This document shows positions 1 through 11,700 of a stretch of DNA of 64,000 nucleotides, piece by piece. This DNA comes from Micromonospora sp. WMMD980 (lineage in GTDB: Bacteria; Actinomycetota; Actinomycetes; Mycobacteriales; Micromonosporaceae). The DNA is taken from assembly GCF_029626035.1 (NCBI RefSeq), contig NZ_JARUBE010000003.1:3286001-3350000 (forward strand), written 5' to 3'. Made by a program: the position numbers and the translations under genes. Position 1 is the first letter of the stretch. Every line of letters begins with the position of its first letter. The notes below the pieces were generated by a model. That model saw only the letters and a list, made by a program, of their open reading frames with translations. It did no database searches and had not been told where the DNA came from.

Positions 1-3000
1 CGCGAGCGGCCCGGCCTGACCCGCGACGGCACCATGCTGGCGATGGCCAGCTTCGCCTTCGACATGTCCGTGCCGGAGCTGTTCCTGCCGCTGGTGGTCG
101 GCGCCCGCATGCTGCTGGTGGACCGGGACGTCGCCTACGACGCGTCCCGGCTGGCCGCGCTGCTCGCCGCCGAGCGGGTCACGCTGGCCCAGGGCACGCC
201 GACGACCTGGCGGCTGCTGATCGAGTCCGGGTGGGCCGGAACCCCCGGGCTCACCGCGGTCTGCGGCGGCGAGGCGGTGCCCGCGCCGCTGGCCCGGCAA
301 CTGGCCGGCCGGGTCGACGCGCTGTGGAACCTGTACGGCCCGACCGAGGCCGCGGTCTGGGCCACCATGGACCGGGTCACCCCCGACGAGACCCGGCCCA
401 CGATCGGCCGGCCGATCGGCAACATGCGGGCGCACCTGCTCGACGCGGCGTCGCGTCCGGTCCCGGTCGGCGTGCCCGGCGAGATCCACCTGGGCGGGCC
501 GGGACTGGCCCGCGACTACCACGGCGACCCGGCGCTGACCGCCGCGCGTTTCGTGCCCGACCCGGACGGCGTCGGCCGGCTCTACCGCACCGGTGACCTC
601 GGCCGCCGGCTCGCCGACGGCCGGATCGAGTTCCTCGGGCGGGGCGACTCGCAGGTGAAGGTGCGCGGGTTCCGGATCGAGCTGGGCGAGATCGAGGCGG
701 TGCTGCGCCGCCACGACGTGGTCCGCGACGCCGCCGTGGTGGTCCGCGAGGACGCGGGCGAGAAGGCCGTGGTGGCCTACCTGACCCTGGCCGACGGGCC
801 CGAGCCCGACACCGGGAGCGAGCTGACCGCCGACTTCGCCGCCGACCCGGCGCCGTGGCGGGCGTTCGTGCGGGCCTGGCTGCCGGACTACATGGTGCCG
901 TCGGCGTTCGTGCCGCTGAACCGGATGCCGCTCAACGCCAACGGCAAGGTCGACCGGGCGGCGCTGCCCGCGCCCCGCCGCGACCGCGCGGCGGCCGGCG
1001 CCGGTGAGCCGGACACCCCGCTGCGGGCGGCGCTGGCCCGCCGCTGGGCGGAGGTGCTCGGCTACGACCGGGTCGGCATCGACGACGACTTCTTCGACCT
1101 GGGCGGCGACTCGTTCCGGGCGATCAAGGCGCTGGCCGGCAGCGACCCGGCGATCAGCGTGCTCGACCTGTTCCGCCATCCGACCATCCGGGCGCTGACC
1201 GAGCACCTGGACGCCACCGGCGGCTCGGCCGGGAAGCTGCTGCACGAGCTGACGCCGGCCCGGCCGGGCACGACGACCACGTTGACGCTGCTCTGCGTAC
1301 CGTTCGGCGGCGGCTCCGCGATCACCTTCCAGCCGCTCGCGGACGCCCTGCCGGCCGGGGTGTCGCTCTACGCGCTGGAACGCCCCGGGCACGACCTGAA
1401 CCGCCCGGACGAGCCGATGCTCGACCTGGACGAGCTGGTGGACCGCTGCGTGGCCGAGGTGGTCGGGCAGCTCACCGGGCCGGTCGCGGTGTACGGGCAC
1501 TGCGTGGGCGGCGCCGAGGCGGTCGAACTGGCCCGCCGCCTGGAGGCGGCGGGCGTCGAGGTGACCGGCGTGGTGATCGGCGCGCACTTCCCCGCCCCCC
1601 GGCTGCCCGGTCGGGTGTTCGGCTGGCTGCGCCGGTGGTTTCCGGTGGAGCGCTGGGCGTCGAAGCGGCGCACGCTGGAGTCGCTGCGCGCGATGGGCTT
1701 CTTCACCGAGGTCTTCGACGCGGCCGAGAAGGACTTCGTGATGCGGGTCGTCCTGGCCGACGCGGCCCGGGGCGAGGACTACTACACCGACGTCTACGCC
1801 GCCGGCCTGCCGGCGAAGCTGTCCGCGCCGCTGGTCTGCGTGGTCGGCGGCGGTGACCGGGCCACCGAGCTCTACCAGGAGCGCTACCTGGAGTGGGAGT
1901 TCTTCGCCGACCGGGTGTCGCTGGAGGTGATCGACGGCGCCGGGCACTACTTCGCCAAGCACCAGCCGGCCGAGCTGGCCGGAATCATCCTGGCGCACTG
2001 CGCCGCCGCGCCTGCGGAGCCGGACGGTTCCACCGCCGCACCGGAGCCGGCGGAGGCGGACCGGCGCGCCGCCGTACCCGCGTCGGCGCAGCCGGACGGG
2101 ACGGCCCGGACCGCTCCGGCGGCGGCGTCTCCGGCGGACGTCGCGCCCCGGCGGACGGCGGCGCCCAGCCTGGCGGTGTTCTATCTGGTCGCGATCGGCC
2201 AACTCGTGTCGCTGATCGGCAGCGGGCTGACCGCGTTCGGCATGGGGTTGTGGGTCTACCAGCGCACCGGCTCGGTGTCGCTGTTCGCCACCGCCACCGT
2301 GCTGGCGCTGCTGCCGGCCGTGGTGCTGTCACCGATCGCCGGCGCGCTCGCCGACCGGTGGGACCGCCGCCGGATCATGGTGCTGGCCGACTGCCTGGCC
2401 GCCACCGGCACGGTGAGCCTGGCGCTGCTGCTCTGGCTCGGTCAGCTCCACCTGTGGCACATCCTCACCGCGATCACCGTCACGGCCGTGGCCACCGCGT
2501 TCCAGCAACCCGCCTACCAGGCGGCGGTCACCCAACTCGTGCCGAAGCGCTACTACGGGCGGGCCAACGGCATCGTCTCGCTCGGCACCGCCACCAGCAC
2601 CGTGCTGGCCCCGCTGGTCGGCGGCGCGCTGGTGCTCGCGGTCGGGCTGCGCGGCATCGTGGTGATCGACCTGGTCACCTTCGCGGTCGCGGTCACCGTG
2701 ACGCTGTCGGTCCGCTTCCCGGACACGCTCTTCGTGCGCCGGGAGGAGCCGTTCCGGCGTGAGGTGCTGGGCGGCTGGCGGTTCATCGTCCGGCGGCACG
2801 GGCTGGTCGCCCTGGTCGTCCTGGTCGCGTCGCTGAACTACTTCTTCGCCATGGTCGAGGTGCTGGTCACCCCGCTGGCGCTCTCCTTCGGCGATCCGGC
2901 GGTGCTCGGCCGGGTGCTCGCCGCCAGCGGCGTCGGCATGGTCGTCGGGTCGGTGCTGATGGGCGTCTGGGGCGGCACCGCCCGGCGGACCACGGGCATC

Positions 3001-3513
3001 CTGGCCAGCGTCGTGCTGCTCGGCGTCTCGCTGCTCACCGTCGGGCTCCGGCCGGACCCGCTGTTCCCGGCGCTCGGCCTGTTCGGCATGGGCCTGGCCA
3101 CCGCGCTGGTGAACACGCACTGGCTGGCGATCGTGCAGGCCAAGGTGGGCCTCGAACTCCAGGGCCGGGTGCTCGCCATGGCCCAGATGCTGTCCTGGCT
3201 GATGGTGCCCGCCGGGTTCCTCAGCGCCGGGCCGCTCGCCGAGCACGTGCTCGCCCCGCTGGCCCGGCCCGGCGGCCCGCTCGCCGGGCTGGTCGGCACC
3301 GGGCCCGGCCGGGGCATGGCGCTGGCCGCGATCCTGGCCGGGCTCTGCGCGCTCGCGCTGGCCGCCGGCGGCATCGCGTACCGGCGGATCCGGCGGCTGG
3401 AGGACGAACTGCCGGACAACGACCCGGGCCGGGTCGTGCTCGCCGACAAGGACCGCATCCAGGAGGAGGCGGACCGCCGCCTCGCGGCCGTGACCGGCGG
3501 TGGTTCCCGGTGA
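1..3513 (+). CDS. NRPS (A-PCP-thioesterase) fused to MFS exporter, 5' partial
   Basis: Terminal part of a nonribosomal peptide synthetase, open at the left edge; 1170 residues visible. In order: the back two thirds of an adenylation domain (FDMS core, YGPTE, GELG, and the A10 motif NGKVDRAAL near residue 313); a carrier protein (LGGDS, residue ~369); an alpha/beta-hydrolase thioesterase (about 429-665); a Pro/Ala-rich linker; and an MFS permease of about 11-12 helices (about 724-1147). The thioesterase elbow reads GHCVGG (TGC codon at 1501), so the usual nucleophilic Ser is Cys; a GDR and a GAGH follow as candidate Asp and His. By hand alignment to GrsA the substrate code reads roughly D-M-P-Q-V-G-L-V-W-K, which I cannot assign. 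The fusion suggests release and export are tied together. The next gene overlaps by 4 nt (GTGA). Domain calls are secure; the substrate is unknown. Confidence 0.93.
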   Translation, partial: RERPGLTRDGTMLAMASFAFDMSVPELFLPLVVGARMLLVDRDVAYDASRLAALLAAERVTLAQGTPTTWRLLIESGWAGTPGLTAVCGGEAVPAPLARQLAGRVDALWNLYGPTEAAVWATMDRVTPDETRPTIGRPIGNMRAHLLDAASRPVPVGVPGEIHLGGPGLARDYHGDPALTAARFVPDPDGVGRLYRTGDLGRRLADGRIEFLGRGDSQVKVRGFRIELGEIEAVLRRHDVVRDAAVVVREDAGEKAVVAYLTLADGPEPDTGSELTADFAADPAPWRAFVRAWLPDYMVPSAFVPLNRMPLNANGKVDRAALPAPRRDRAAAGAGEPDTPLRAALARRWAEVLGYDRVGIDDDFFDLGGDSFRAIKALAGSDPAISVLDLFRHPTIRALTEHLDATGGSAGKLLHELTPARPGTTTTLTLLCVPFGGGSAITFQPLADALPAGVSLYALERPGHDLNRPDEPMLDLDELVDRCVAEVVGQLTGPVAVYGHCVGGAEAVELARRLEAAGVEVTGVVIGAHFPAPRLPGRVFGWLRRWFPVERWASKRRTLESLRAMGFFTEVFDAAEKDFVMRVVLADAARGEDYYTDVYAAGLPAKLSAPLVCVVGGGDRATELYQERYLEWEFFADRVSLEVIDGAGHYFAKHQPAELAGIILAHCAAAPAEPDGSTAAPEPAEADRRAAVPASAQPDGTARTAPAAASPADVAPRRTAAPSLAVFYLVAIGQLVSLIGSGLTAFGMGLWVYQRTGSVSLFATATVLALLPAVVLSPIAGALADRWDRRRIMVLADCLAATGTVSLALLLWLGQLHLWHILTAITVTAVATAFQQPAYQAAVTQLVPKRYYGRANGIVSLGTATSTVLAPLVGGALVLAVGLRGIVVIDLVTFAVAVTVTLSVRFPDTLFVRREEPFRREVLGGWRFIVRRHGLVALVVLVASLNYFFAMVEVLVTPLALSFGDPAVLGRVLAASGVGMVVGSVLMGVWGGTARRTTGILASVVLLGVSLLTVGLRPDPLFPALGLFGMGLATALVNTHWLAIVQAKVGLELQGRVLAMAQMLSWLMVPAGFLSAGPLAEHVLAPLARPGGPLAGLVGTGPGRGMALAAILAGLCALALAAGGIAYRRIRRLEDELPDNDPGRVVLADKDRIQEEADRRLAAVTGGGSR

Positions 3514-6500
3514 GCGCGCCCGCCCGGCCCGCCGGCCCGACCCGCCGCGCCGCCGCCCGCCGGGCCGGCCCCGCCCCGGCGCCGGTGGACTGCCTGCACC
3601 GGATGGTCGCCGCGCAGGCCGCCCGCACCCCGGCCGCGGACGCGGTCCGGCACGGCGACACCACGCTGTCCTACCGGGACCTCGACGAGGCGGCGAACCG
3701 GCTGGCCCGGGCGCTGCTGGCGCGGGGGGTCGGGCGCGGCGACCGGGTCGGCGTCTGCCTGCCCCGTACGCCGGAGCTGGTGGTCGCGCTGCTCGCGGTG
3801 CTCAAGGCCGGAGCCGCGTACGTGCCGCTGGACCCGGCGTACCCGGCGGCCCGGGTGGCGTTCATGACCGCCGACTCGGGGGCGCGGCTGGTGCTGACCA
3901 CCACCGGCCTCGCCGACCGGTTCCCCGGCCCGACCGTGCTCGTGGACCGGCTCGACCCGACCGGTGACGCCACCGACCCGGCGACGCCGGCCACCCCGGA
4001 CGACCTGGCGTACGTCATCTACACCTCCGGCTCCACCGGACGCCCCAAGGGCGTGGCCATCGAGCACCGCTCGGCGTCGACGCTGCTGCACTGGGTCCGG
4101 CAGACCTTCGACGACACCGAGCTGGGTGGGATGCTCGCCGCCACCTCGGTCTGCTTCGACCTCTCCGTCTTCGAGATCTTCGGCCCGCTCGCCTGGGGCG
4201 GCCGGGTGCTGCTCGTCGACGACGTGCTGGCGCTCGCCGCGCCGGGCGCGGACCGGCTGCCGGTCACGCTCGTCAACACCGTGCCGGCCGCGATGGGCGA
4301 ACTGCTCACCGCCGGGGCGCTGCCGCCCGGCGTCCGCACGGTCTGCCTGGCCGGTGAGCCACTGACCGCCGCGCTGGCCGCCCGGGTGTGGGCGCGTCCG
4401 CACGTGCGCCGGCTGTGCAACCTCTACGGCCCGTCCGAGGACACCACGTACTCCACCTGGGCCGAGGTGCCGCGCGACGGCGGTGACCCGCCGATCGGCC
4501 GTCCGCTGCCGGGCACCCGGGCGTACGTGCTCGACCCGGACGGGCGGCCGGTGCCGCCCGGCGAGGCGGGTGAGTTGTACCTGGCCGGCGCCGGGCTGGC
4601 CCGCGGCTACCTGGACCGGCCGGCGGAGACCGGGGCCCGGTTCCGGCCGGACCCGTTCCGGCCGGGCGAGCGGATGTACCGCACCGGGGACCGGGTCCGG
4701 TTGCGCCCGGACGGGCAGCTCGCCTACCTGGGCCGGCTGGACGACCAGGTGAAGCTGCGCGGCTACCGGATCGAGCTGGGCGAGGTGGCCGCCCGGCTCG
4801 CCGCCCTGCCCGGCGTGCGCGAGGCGACCGCCGCCGTCCGGCCCGGCCCGAGCGGGGACCCGCTGCTGGTCGGCTACCTGGTCGGGGACCGGCGCGACGA
4901 CGTCCGGGCCCGGCTGGCCGAGGTGCTGCCGGCGCCGCTGGTGCCGGCGGCCGTGGTCTGGCTGGACCGGCTGCCGACGCTCCCCAACGGCAAGGTGGAC
5001 CGGGCGGCCCTGCCCGCGCCGGACCTCGGCTCCGCCGCCGACCACGATTCGCTCGACGGCACCGCCGCCGTGGTGGCGGAGGTCTGGTGGGACCTGCTCG
5101 GGGTGCCGGTCACCGGCCCGGACGACGACTTCCTCGCGCTCGGCGGCGACTCGCTGCTGGCCGTCCGGTGCGCCACCCGGCTGACCGACGTGACCGGCCA
5201 CCGGGTCGACCCCGGCGACCTGTTCGCCCACCCGACCGTCGCCGCGCTCGCCGCCCGCCTCGACGCGCTCGCCCCGCCCCGGGGTGAACCGGCGCACCGG
5301 CCCGACGGTCCGGGCGCTGCCGGCCACCCGGCGGCCCGGCTCGACCCCGGGCCGGCAGCGGCCGGATCCCCGACCGGGGACGGGCCGGCGCCGCTGTCCG
5401 CGGCGCAGCGGCGGTTCTGGTTCCTGCACCGGCTCGACCCGGCCGACACGTCCTACCTGCTGGCGTTCGCGGTCCGCTTCGCCGCGCCACTGAAGGCGGA
5501 CCGGCTGACCCGGGCGCTGCACCGGGTGGTCGACAGGCATCCCGCGCTGCGCACCGTCCTCGCCGCCGGGCCGGACGGGCCGGTGCAGGTGGTCCGCCCG
5601 GACGCCCGACCGGACCTCGTCGTCGCGCCGCCCGAGCCGGGCACCGCGCTCGACGACCGGCTCGCCCGGCTGACCGCCGGGGCCACCGCCGACCCGATGG
5701 ACCTGGCGACCGGGCCGCTGCTGCGCGCCTGCCTGGTGCCCGACGCCGCCGGCCGGGCGGAGGCGCTGCTGCTGGTGGCGCACCACGCGATCGCCGACGA
5801 CTGGTCGTTCGGGGTGCTGGTGCGCGACCTCGCGGAGTCCTACGACGACCCGGACGCGCCCGCCGAGCCGGCGCCCGGGCCGGCCGTCCTCGCCGCCGCG
5901 CAGCACGCCTGGCTCGCCGGCCCCGCCGGCCGCCGCGCGCTCGACGAGCTGCTCCGCGAGCTGCGCGGCGCCCCCACCCTCCTGGAGATAAGGAGGGGCC
6001 CCCGCTTAACGCCTGCGGTAGAGCAGGGGCCCCCTGCTAACCACCCGGCCCGGCGCGGCGCCGCGCTGCGGACCACGGTGGACCTGACGACCGCGGCGGC
6101 GGTGCGGGAGCTGGCCCGGACGCGCCGGGTCAGTTTGCACATGGTGGGGCTGGCCGCGTTCGCCGCGCTGCTCGGCGCGGAAACCGGCCGGGACGACCTG
6201 CTGGTCGGTGTCGCCTTCGCCGGGCGCACCAGCGTGGCCGCCGAACGCGGCGTCGGGTGCCACGTCAACACGCTGCCGCTGCGCCTGCGCCCGGCCCCGG
6301 ACCGGAGCTTCGCCGACCTGCTCGCCGAGGCGCGTCGGGCCACGCTGTTCGCCGCCGCCCGCCAGGACGTCCCGTTCGACAGGCTTGTCGAGCGGCTGCG
6401 CCCGGTCCGCCGGGCGGACCGCAACCCGCTGGTGCAGGTCGCGTTCGGGGTGCAGAACGCCCCACCGGCCCGGCACCGCAGCGTCGCCGGCGGCGCGTTC

Positions 6501-6725
6501 ACCGGCGTCGAGCTGACCCCGGACACCGCCCGCCTCGACCTGACGCTCTGGCTGGACGACAGGCGCGGCGGGCTGGCGGCGCTCTGGACCTACCGCACCG
6601 ACCTGTGCGACCACGACACGGTGGCGGCCTGGCACCGCCGCCTCACCGCGCTGCTGCGCACCGCCGCCGCCGACCCCCGGCGCAGTCTGGCCGACTGCGT
6701 CGACACCGCTGGGAGTGAGAGATGA
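3510..6725 (+). CDS. NRPS, A-PCP-C (AmbB-like)
   Basis: Nonribosomal peptide synthetase of 1071 residues. The adenylation domain (about 25-510) has [11 protein letters not shown] near 170, YGPSE and [10 protein letters not shown] carrier protein (LGGDSL near 545) and a condensation domain (about 630-1065, HHAIADD near 758) follow. By hand alignment the specificity code reads about D-L-F-N-C-A-L-T-Y-K, close to alanine-type codes as I recall them (low certainty). The A-PCP-C layout, followed by two Fe/2OG oxygenases and a methyltransferase-containing NRPS, is that of AmbB, which activates alanine in AMB biosynthesis. It starts with GTG overlapping the previous stop and ends in an ATGA overlap. 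Oddity: a dispersed GC-rich repeat lies in frame inside the C domain at 5986-6041, adding about 18 residues after the HHxxxD motif. Confidence 0.94.
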   Translation: MSAPARPAGPTRRAAARRAGPAPAPVDCLHRMVAAQAARTPAADAVRHGDTTLSYRDLDEAANRLARALLARGVGRGDRVGVCLPRTPELVVALLAVLKAGAAYVPLDPAYPAARVAFMTADSGARLVLTTTGLADRFPGPTVLVDRLDPTGDATDPATPATPDDLAYVIYTSGSTGRPKGVAIEHRSASTLLHWVRQTFDDTELGGMLAATSVCFDLSVFEIFGPLAWGGRVLLVDDVLALAAPGADRLPVTLVNTVPAAMGELLTAGALPPGVRTVCLAGEPLTAALAARVWARPHVRRLCNLYGPSEDTTYSTWAEVPRDGGDPPIGRPLPGTRAYVLDPDGRPVPPGEAGELYLAGAGLARGYLDRPAETGARFRPDPFRPGERMYRTGDRVRLRPDGQLAYLGRLDDQVKLRGYRIELGEVAARLAALPGVREATAAVRPGPSGDPLLVGYLVGDRRDDVRARLAEVLPAPLVPAAVVWLDRLPTLPNGKVDRAALPAPDLGSAADHDSLDGTAAVVAEVWWDLLGVPVTGPDDDFLALGGDSLLAVRCATRLTDVTGHRVDPGDLFAHPTVAALAARLDALAPPRGEPAHRPDGPGAAGHPAARLDPGPAAAGSPTGDGPAPLSAAQRRFWFLHRLDPADTSYLLAFAVRFAAPLKADRLTRALHRVVDRHPALRTVLAAGPDGPVQVVRPDARPDLVVAPPEPGTALDDRLARLTAGATADPMDLATGPLLRACLVPDAAGRAEALLLVAHHAIADDWSFGVLVRDLAESYDDPDAPAEPAPGPAVLAAAQHAWLAGPAGRRALDELLRELRGAPTLLEIRRGPRLTPAVEQGPPANHPARRGAALRTTVDLTTAAAVRELARTRRVSLHMVGLAAFAALLGAETGRDDLLVGVAFAGRTSVAAERGVGCHVNTLPLRLRPAPDRSFADLLAEARRATLFAAARQDVPFDRLVERLRPVRRADRNPLVQVAFGVQNAPPARHRSVAGGAFTGVELTPDTARLDLTLWLDDRRGGLAALWTYRTDLCDHDTVAAWHRRLTALLRTAAADPRRSLADCVDTAGSER
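5986..6041. repeat. Dispersed GGGGCCCC repeat inside NRPS coding sequence
   Basis: Two GGGGCCCC cores lie about 30 nt apart, with TTAAC/GTTA-type ends. The reverse complement shares the GTTA..AGGGG..CCC..GCGTTAAGCGGGGGCCCCTCC layout with a second copy at 23636-23687. It is read in frame through the C domain without a stop. Probably a non-autonomous mobile or REP-like element of this genus (inference). Confidence 0.75.
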
Positions 6726-7765
6726 CCGATCAGATCCGGGTCGCGCGGCCCGTCCCCCGCCGCGGCCGGGAACGGAACCTGGTGGACGTACGACCGGACT
6801 GGCCCGGCGGCCCGCTGCCGGCGCTGGTGCGGGCCAATGTGCCCGACGTGGACCTGGCCGGCTGGCTGGCCGGGCACCGCGACGAGGTGGACGAGCTGGC
6901 CCGCCGCGCCGGCGCGGTGCTGTTCCGCGGCTTCGCGGTGGCCGGCGCGGACGACTTCCGCACCGTGATGGGCGCGCTCTCCGGCGACGTGCTGGCCTAC
7001 GGCGAACGGTCCTCGCCGCGCAGCCGGGTCGCCGACGGCGTCTACACCTCCACCGAACACCCGGCCGACCAGCCGATCGTGCTGCACAACGAGCAGTCGT
7101 ACACGGTCACCTGGCCGCTGCGCATCGTGTTCCACTGCGAGGTCGCGCCGGCCGCCGGTGGGCGTACGCCGCTGGCGGACAGCCGCCGGGTGTTGGCCCG
7201 GCTGCGCCCGGAGACGGTCGACGGGTTCGCGCGACGGGGCGTGCTCTACCGGCGCAACTACCTGCCCGGCATCAGCCTGTCCTGGCAGACCGCGTTCCAG
7301 ACCGACTCCCGTGCCGAGGTCGAGGCGTACTGCGCGCGGGCGCTGATCGACGTGGAATGGGTGGGCGAGACGCAGTTGCGCACCCGGCAGGTGCGCCCGG
7401 CGGTGCGACGGCACCCGGTCACCGGGGAACGCACCTGGTTCAACCACGCGTTGTTCTTCCACGTCACCTCGCTGCCGGCGGACGTGAGCGCCGGGCTGCG
7501 GGCGGCGCTGGCCGATGAGGACCTGCCCTACCAGACCGCGTACGGCGACGGCACGCCCATCGGAGACGACGTGCTGGCCGAGCTGCGCGCCGCGTACGCC
7601 GCGGAGACCCGCTCGTTCGACTGGCACGAGGGGGACGTGCTGCTGGTGGAGAACATGCTCGCCGCGCACGCCCGGGAGCCGTTCACCCCGCCCCGGCGGA
7701 TCCTCACCGCGATGTCCGACCCGGTCGCGGCGCCGGAGCTGCACACCGAGGACGGTGCGTCATGA
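6722..7765 (+). CDS. TauD/SyrP-like Fe(II)/2-oxoglutarate oxygenase (AmbC/AmbD-like) 1
   Basis: Non-heme iron, 2-oxoglutarate-dependent oxygenase of 347 residues. The iron-binding triad is visible as HNE (near residue 121) and the distal His in AAHAREPF (near 318), followed by the 2OG-binding Arg region. The stretch between HNEQSY and GGRTPLADS is typical of the SyrP/AmbC branch that hydroxylates amino acids bound to NRPS carrier proteins. ATG overlaps the upstream stop (ATGA), and the next gene overlaps in the same way, so translation is coupled. In the AMB pathway two such enzymes act on the glutamyl residue on the carrier protein; the same role is inferred here. The site of oxidation cannot be read from sequence. 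Confidence 0.92.
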   Translation: MTDQIRVARPVPRRGRERNLVDVRPDWPGGPLPALVRANVPDVDLAGWLAGHRDEVDELARRAGAVLFRGFAVAGADDFRTVMGALSGDVLAYGERSSPRSRVADGVYTSTEHPADQPIVLHNEQSYTVTWPLRIVFHCEVAPAAGGRTPLADSRRVLARLRPETVDGFARRGVLYRRNYLPGISLSWQTAFQTDSRAEVEAYCARALIDVEWVGETQLRTRQVRPAVRRHPVTGERTWFNHALFFHVTSLPADVSAGLRAALADEDLPYQTAYGDGTPIGDDVLAELRAAYAAETRSFDWHEGDVLLVENMLAAHAREPFTPPRRILTAMSDPVAAPELHTEDGAS

Positions 7766-8781
7766 GCGCCCCCGGACCCCGCCGCCGTGCCGCTGGTGGC
7801 ACGGTCACCGCGCCGGTGACCCGCCGCACGCTCGGCCCGGACGACTTCGTGCTGCTTGTCGAGGCCGCCGTGCCCGACCTCGACCTGGCCGGCTGGCTCG
7901 CCGGGCGGCGGGCCGAGCTGCTGGCCGACCTGGACCGGCACGCCGCGGTCTTCTTCCGCGGCTTCGACGTGCGCAGCGCCGACGACTTCGGCCGGGCGGC
8001 CCGGGCGGTCGGCCCGGACCTGCTCGGCTACCTGGAGCGGGCCGCGCCCCGGCACGAGGTGGCCGACAAGGTGTTCACCTCCACCGAGTTCAACGCCGCC
8101 CAGTGGATCCCGCTGCACCACGAGATGTCGTACTCGCACAACTGGCCGACGCACCTCTACTTCCACTGCGCGCAGCCGGCCACCGGCAGCGGCGGCGCGA
8201 CCCCGCTGGCCGCCGAGCGGGTGATCACCCCGTTGATCCCGGCGGAGGTGCGGGAACGGTTCGCCCGCGACGGCGTCCGCTACGTGCGCAACTACGGCCC
8301 GCACCTGGACCTGCCCTGGCAGGAGGCGTTCCAGACCACCGACCGGGCGGCGGTGGAGGCATACTGCGCCGCCTCGGCGACGGAGTTCACCTGGCTGGGC
8401 GCCGACGGGCTGCGGACCGTGGCGCGGCGGCAGGCGACGGCCGTCCACCCGCGTACCGGCGAGACGGTGTGGTTCAACCACGCCCACCTGTTCCACGTGT
8501 CGAACATGCCGCCCGAGGTGGCCGCCGCGCTGAGACGCGAGTACGGCCCGGAGGGGCTGCCCCGCAACGCCCACTACGGCGACGGCGAGCCGATCGAGGA
8601 CGAGGTGGTCGGCGGCATCCGCGAGCTGTACCGGCAGCACGCGATCTCCGTGCCCTGGCGGCGCGGCGACGTGCTGGTGGTGGACAACTTCCTGGCCACC
8701 CACGGCCGGGAACCCTTCACCGGCGACCGGCAGATCCTGGTCGCCATGTCCGACCTCTACGTCAACCGGAGTGTGTGGTGA
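7762..8781 (+). CDS. TauD/SyrP-like Fe(II)/2-oxoglutarate oxygenase (AmbC/AmbD-like) 2
   Basis: Second oxygenase of the operon, 339 residues, clearly paralogous to the preceding one (shared [11 protein letters not shown]-terminus, FFRGFDV versus LFRGFAV, and matching metal motifs). The metal ligands are HHE in PLHHEMSY (near 115) and His in ATHGREPF (near 313). Both genes sit between the AmbB-like and AmbE-like synthetases, as ambC and ambD do in Pseudomonas. Start and stop overlap the neighbours by 4 nt (ATGA upstream, GTGA downstream). Two successive oxidations of one carrier-bound residue is the likely role (inference from the amb system). Confidence 0.92.
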   Translation: MSAPGPRRRAAGGTVTAPVTRRTLGPDDFVLLVEAAVPDLDLAGWLAGRRAELLADLDRHAAVFFRGFDVRSADDFGRAARAVGPDLLGYLERAAPRHEVADKVFTSTEFNAAQWIPLHHEMSYSHNWPTHLYFHCAQPATGSGGATPLAAERVITPLIPAEVRERFARDGVRYVRNYGPHLDLPWQEAFQTTDRAAVEAYCAASATEFTWLGADGLRTVARRQATAVHPRTGETVWFNHAHLFHVSNMPPEVAAALRREYGPEGLPRNAHYGDGEPIEDEVVGGIRELYRQHAISVPWRRGDVLVVDNFLATHGREPFTGDRQILVAMSDLYVNRSVW

Positions 8782-11700
8782 ACGGATACCGGCTGTCCCC
8801 GGTCCAGCGGCTGGCCTGGGCCGGCAAACAGGATCTGGTCCGGGCCCGGGTGCGGCTGGACCGGCCGCTCGATGCGGCCCGGTTGCAGGCCGCCGTGGAC
8901 GCGGTGGTGGCCCGGCACGAGGCGCTGCGGCTGACCCTGGTGCACCACCCGGGCCTGCGGGTGCCGTTGCAGGACGTGGACGACGACCGGACCGTCACCG
9001 TCGGCGCGCAGGGCGAGCTGTCGGTGACGCTCACCGACGACGCGCTGGAGCTGGCCGCCACCCCGCTGGTCGCCGACCCGGCCAGCCTGCGCCTGGTCCT
9101 GGCCGACCTGGCCGGGGCGTACGCGGGTGACCTGCCGCCGGCCGACGAGGAGGCGTTGCAGTTCCTCGACGTCACCGAGTGGCAGGTGGAGGAGCGGGAC
9201 GCCGCGCCGGCGCCCGCGCCGGTCGCCCCGGCCGCCCGGCTGGTCGAGCCGCACGGTGACGACCCGGGCGCGGTGGTCACCGGCACGCTGCCCGCCGCCG
9301 ACCTGGCCGGCATCGCCGAGGCCGCCGGTTGCCCCGCCGAGACGGTGCTGCTGGCCGCCTGGGCGGTCGCGGTCGCCCGCCGGGCCGAGGCGCCGGACGG
9401 GGCCGAGGAGTCGGACCTGGTGCTGGCCCGCTGGCACGACGGCCGCCGGGCCGAGGGCACCGCCGCCGTGGTCGGTCCGCTGGGCGGCTACGGCCCGCTG
9501 CGGCTGGCCCTGCCGCTGCCGGCCGCGCCGGCCGAGCTGCTGGCCGCCGTACGCGCCGCCGAGGCCGCCGCCGACGAGACGTTCCACCTGGTCGACCCGG
9601 TCGACGACAGCACCGGCGCGGTCGCCGGGTTCGCGGTGCAGCCGACGGTCGCACCGGACACCCTCGCCGCCCTGGGCGCGGTGACCGCCGAGGTGCCCGT
9701 CCCGCCGCCGCCGACCGGCCCCCGGCTCACCGTGCTCACCGGCGACGGCACCGGCGACGGCGAGGGCGACGGCGACGGCGAGGGCGACGGCGACGGCGAG
9801 GGCGACGGCGACGGCGAGGGCGACGGCATCGGCACCGGCGAGGGCGAGGTCACGCTCCGGGTCACCGGCGGGCAGTGGCTGCTCGACTCGCTGGTGGCGG
9901 TGCTGCGCAGCCTGCCGGCCGCGCTGGCCGGGGACGCGCCGCTGGCGGTGCTCGGCGCCGGCGAGGCGAGCTGGCTGTCCGGGGCCGGCGGAACGGCGGC
10001 CACGGCGCCGGCGCGTACCCTCGCCGACCTGCTCGACGCCGGCCTGGCCACGATGGCGGCGCAGGCCCCGGCCGTGGTGGCGGCGGACGGCGCGTACCCG
10101 GTCGAGGAGCTGGACCGGCGGGCCGCGCGGGTGGCCGCGGCGCTCGCCGCGCGCGGCCTGACCGGCGCGCCGGTGGGCGTGCTCGCGACCCGGTCCCGGG
10201 AGACCGTGGTGGCGTTCGTCGGCGTGCTGCGGGCCGGCGCGGTGTTCGTGCCGCTCGACCCGGACGCCCCGGCGCCACGCCTGGCCGCGCAGGTGCGCGC
10301 GGTCGGCGCGGAGTGCGTGATCGGCCTCGGCGGCCCGGCGACCGTGTCCGTGGACGAGCTGGTCGCGGCCGGCGGCCCGCCGCCGGCGGCGCCGGCCCCG
10401 ACCGACCCGGCGTACGTCATCTTCACCTCCGGCTCGACCGGCACGCCGCGGCCGGTGCGGGTGTCGCACGCCGCCGCCGCGCACCTGACCGGCGCGCTGG
10501 AGGAGACGGTGTACGCGAGCAGCCCGCCCGGCCTGCGGGTGGCGGTGAACGCGCCGCTGACGTTCGACGCCTCGGTGAAGCAGCTCGTGCAACTCGCGCA
10601 CGGGCGCGGCCTGTTCCTGGTGCCGGAGGGCGTGCGGCGCGACGGCGCGGCGCTCGCCGGCGCGCTGGCCGCGCACCGGGTGGACGTGCTCGACCTGACC
10701 CCGTCGCAACTGCGGATCCTGCTCGCCGGCGCGGGGGACGCCCGGCTGCCCGGGCTGCTGCTGCTCGGCGGCGAGGCCGTGCCCGAGGACCTGTGGGCCG
10801 AGGTGGCGGCGCTGCCGGGCGTGCGCGCGGTCAACCTCTACGGCCCGACCGAGTGCACGGTGGACAGCACCGCGGCGGAGATCCGGGCCGGCGACCCACC
10901 GACGATCGGCCGGCCGCTGCCGGGCGTCGCGGTGCGGGTGCTCGACGAGCGGCTGCGCCCGGTGCCGCCCGGCGTGGCCGGGGAGCTGTGTGTGGCCGGC
11001 CCGCAGCTCGCCGACGGCTATCTCGGCGACGAGGAGGCGACCGCCCGCCGGTTCGTGGCGCTGCCGCTGCCCGACGGCGGCGTCGAGCGGGTCTACCGCA
11101 CCGGTGACCGGGTCCGCTTCGACGCCGAGCGGCGGTTGCGCTACCTGGGTCGGCTCGACGACCAGGTGAAGATCCACGGTTTCCGGGTGGAGCCGGGCGA
11201 GGTCGCCGCCGTGCTGCGCGGCCACCCGGAGGTCGCCGACGCCGCGGTGGTCGCCCGCGACGACGACGGGTACGGCGACCGGCTGGTGGCCTACGTCCGG
11301 CCCCGTGCCGGCGCCGCGCTGGACCTGACCCGGGTCACCGGGATCAACCCGCACGAGACCCGCTACCTGTACGACGAGATCTTCACCCAGCGGGTCTACC
11401 TCCGGGACGGGATCGTGCTGCGCCCCGGCGCGACGGTGCTGGACGTGGGCGCGAACATCGGCATGTTCTCGCTCTTCGTGCACCAGGTCTGTCCGGACGC
11501 GACGATCCACGCGTTCGAGCCGGTGCCGACCGTGGTGGAGGCGTTGCGCCGCAACGTCGCCGAGTTCGGCGTGCCGGCCACGGTGCACGCGCACGGGCTG
11601 TCCCGGAAGCCCGGCGAGGTCTCGTTCACCTACTACCCGGGCTATTCGATGATGTCCGGCCACGCCGCGTACGCCGACCCGGACGCCGAGATCGGCGTGA

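Noticed and set aside
2838-5906. 1022-residue minus-strand open frame opposite the NRPS genes
   Set aside because: Arg/Gly/Pro-rich composition with no motifs; a shadow of high-GC coding sequence on the other strand.
7515-8777. Upstream extension of the AmbE-like NRPS frame
   Set aside because: Lies wholly over the second oxygenase gene in another frame; the GTG at 8778 in a GTGA overlap fits the operon and the start of the C-like domain.
9741-9849. Possible CRISPR-like array
   Set aside because: Units are contiguous 18-bp copies with no spacers; it is a coding minisatellite.
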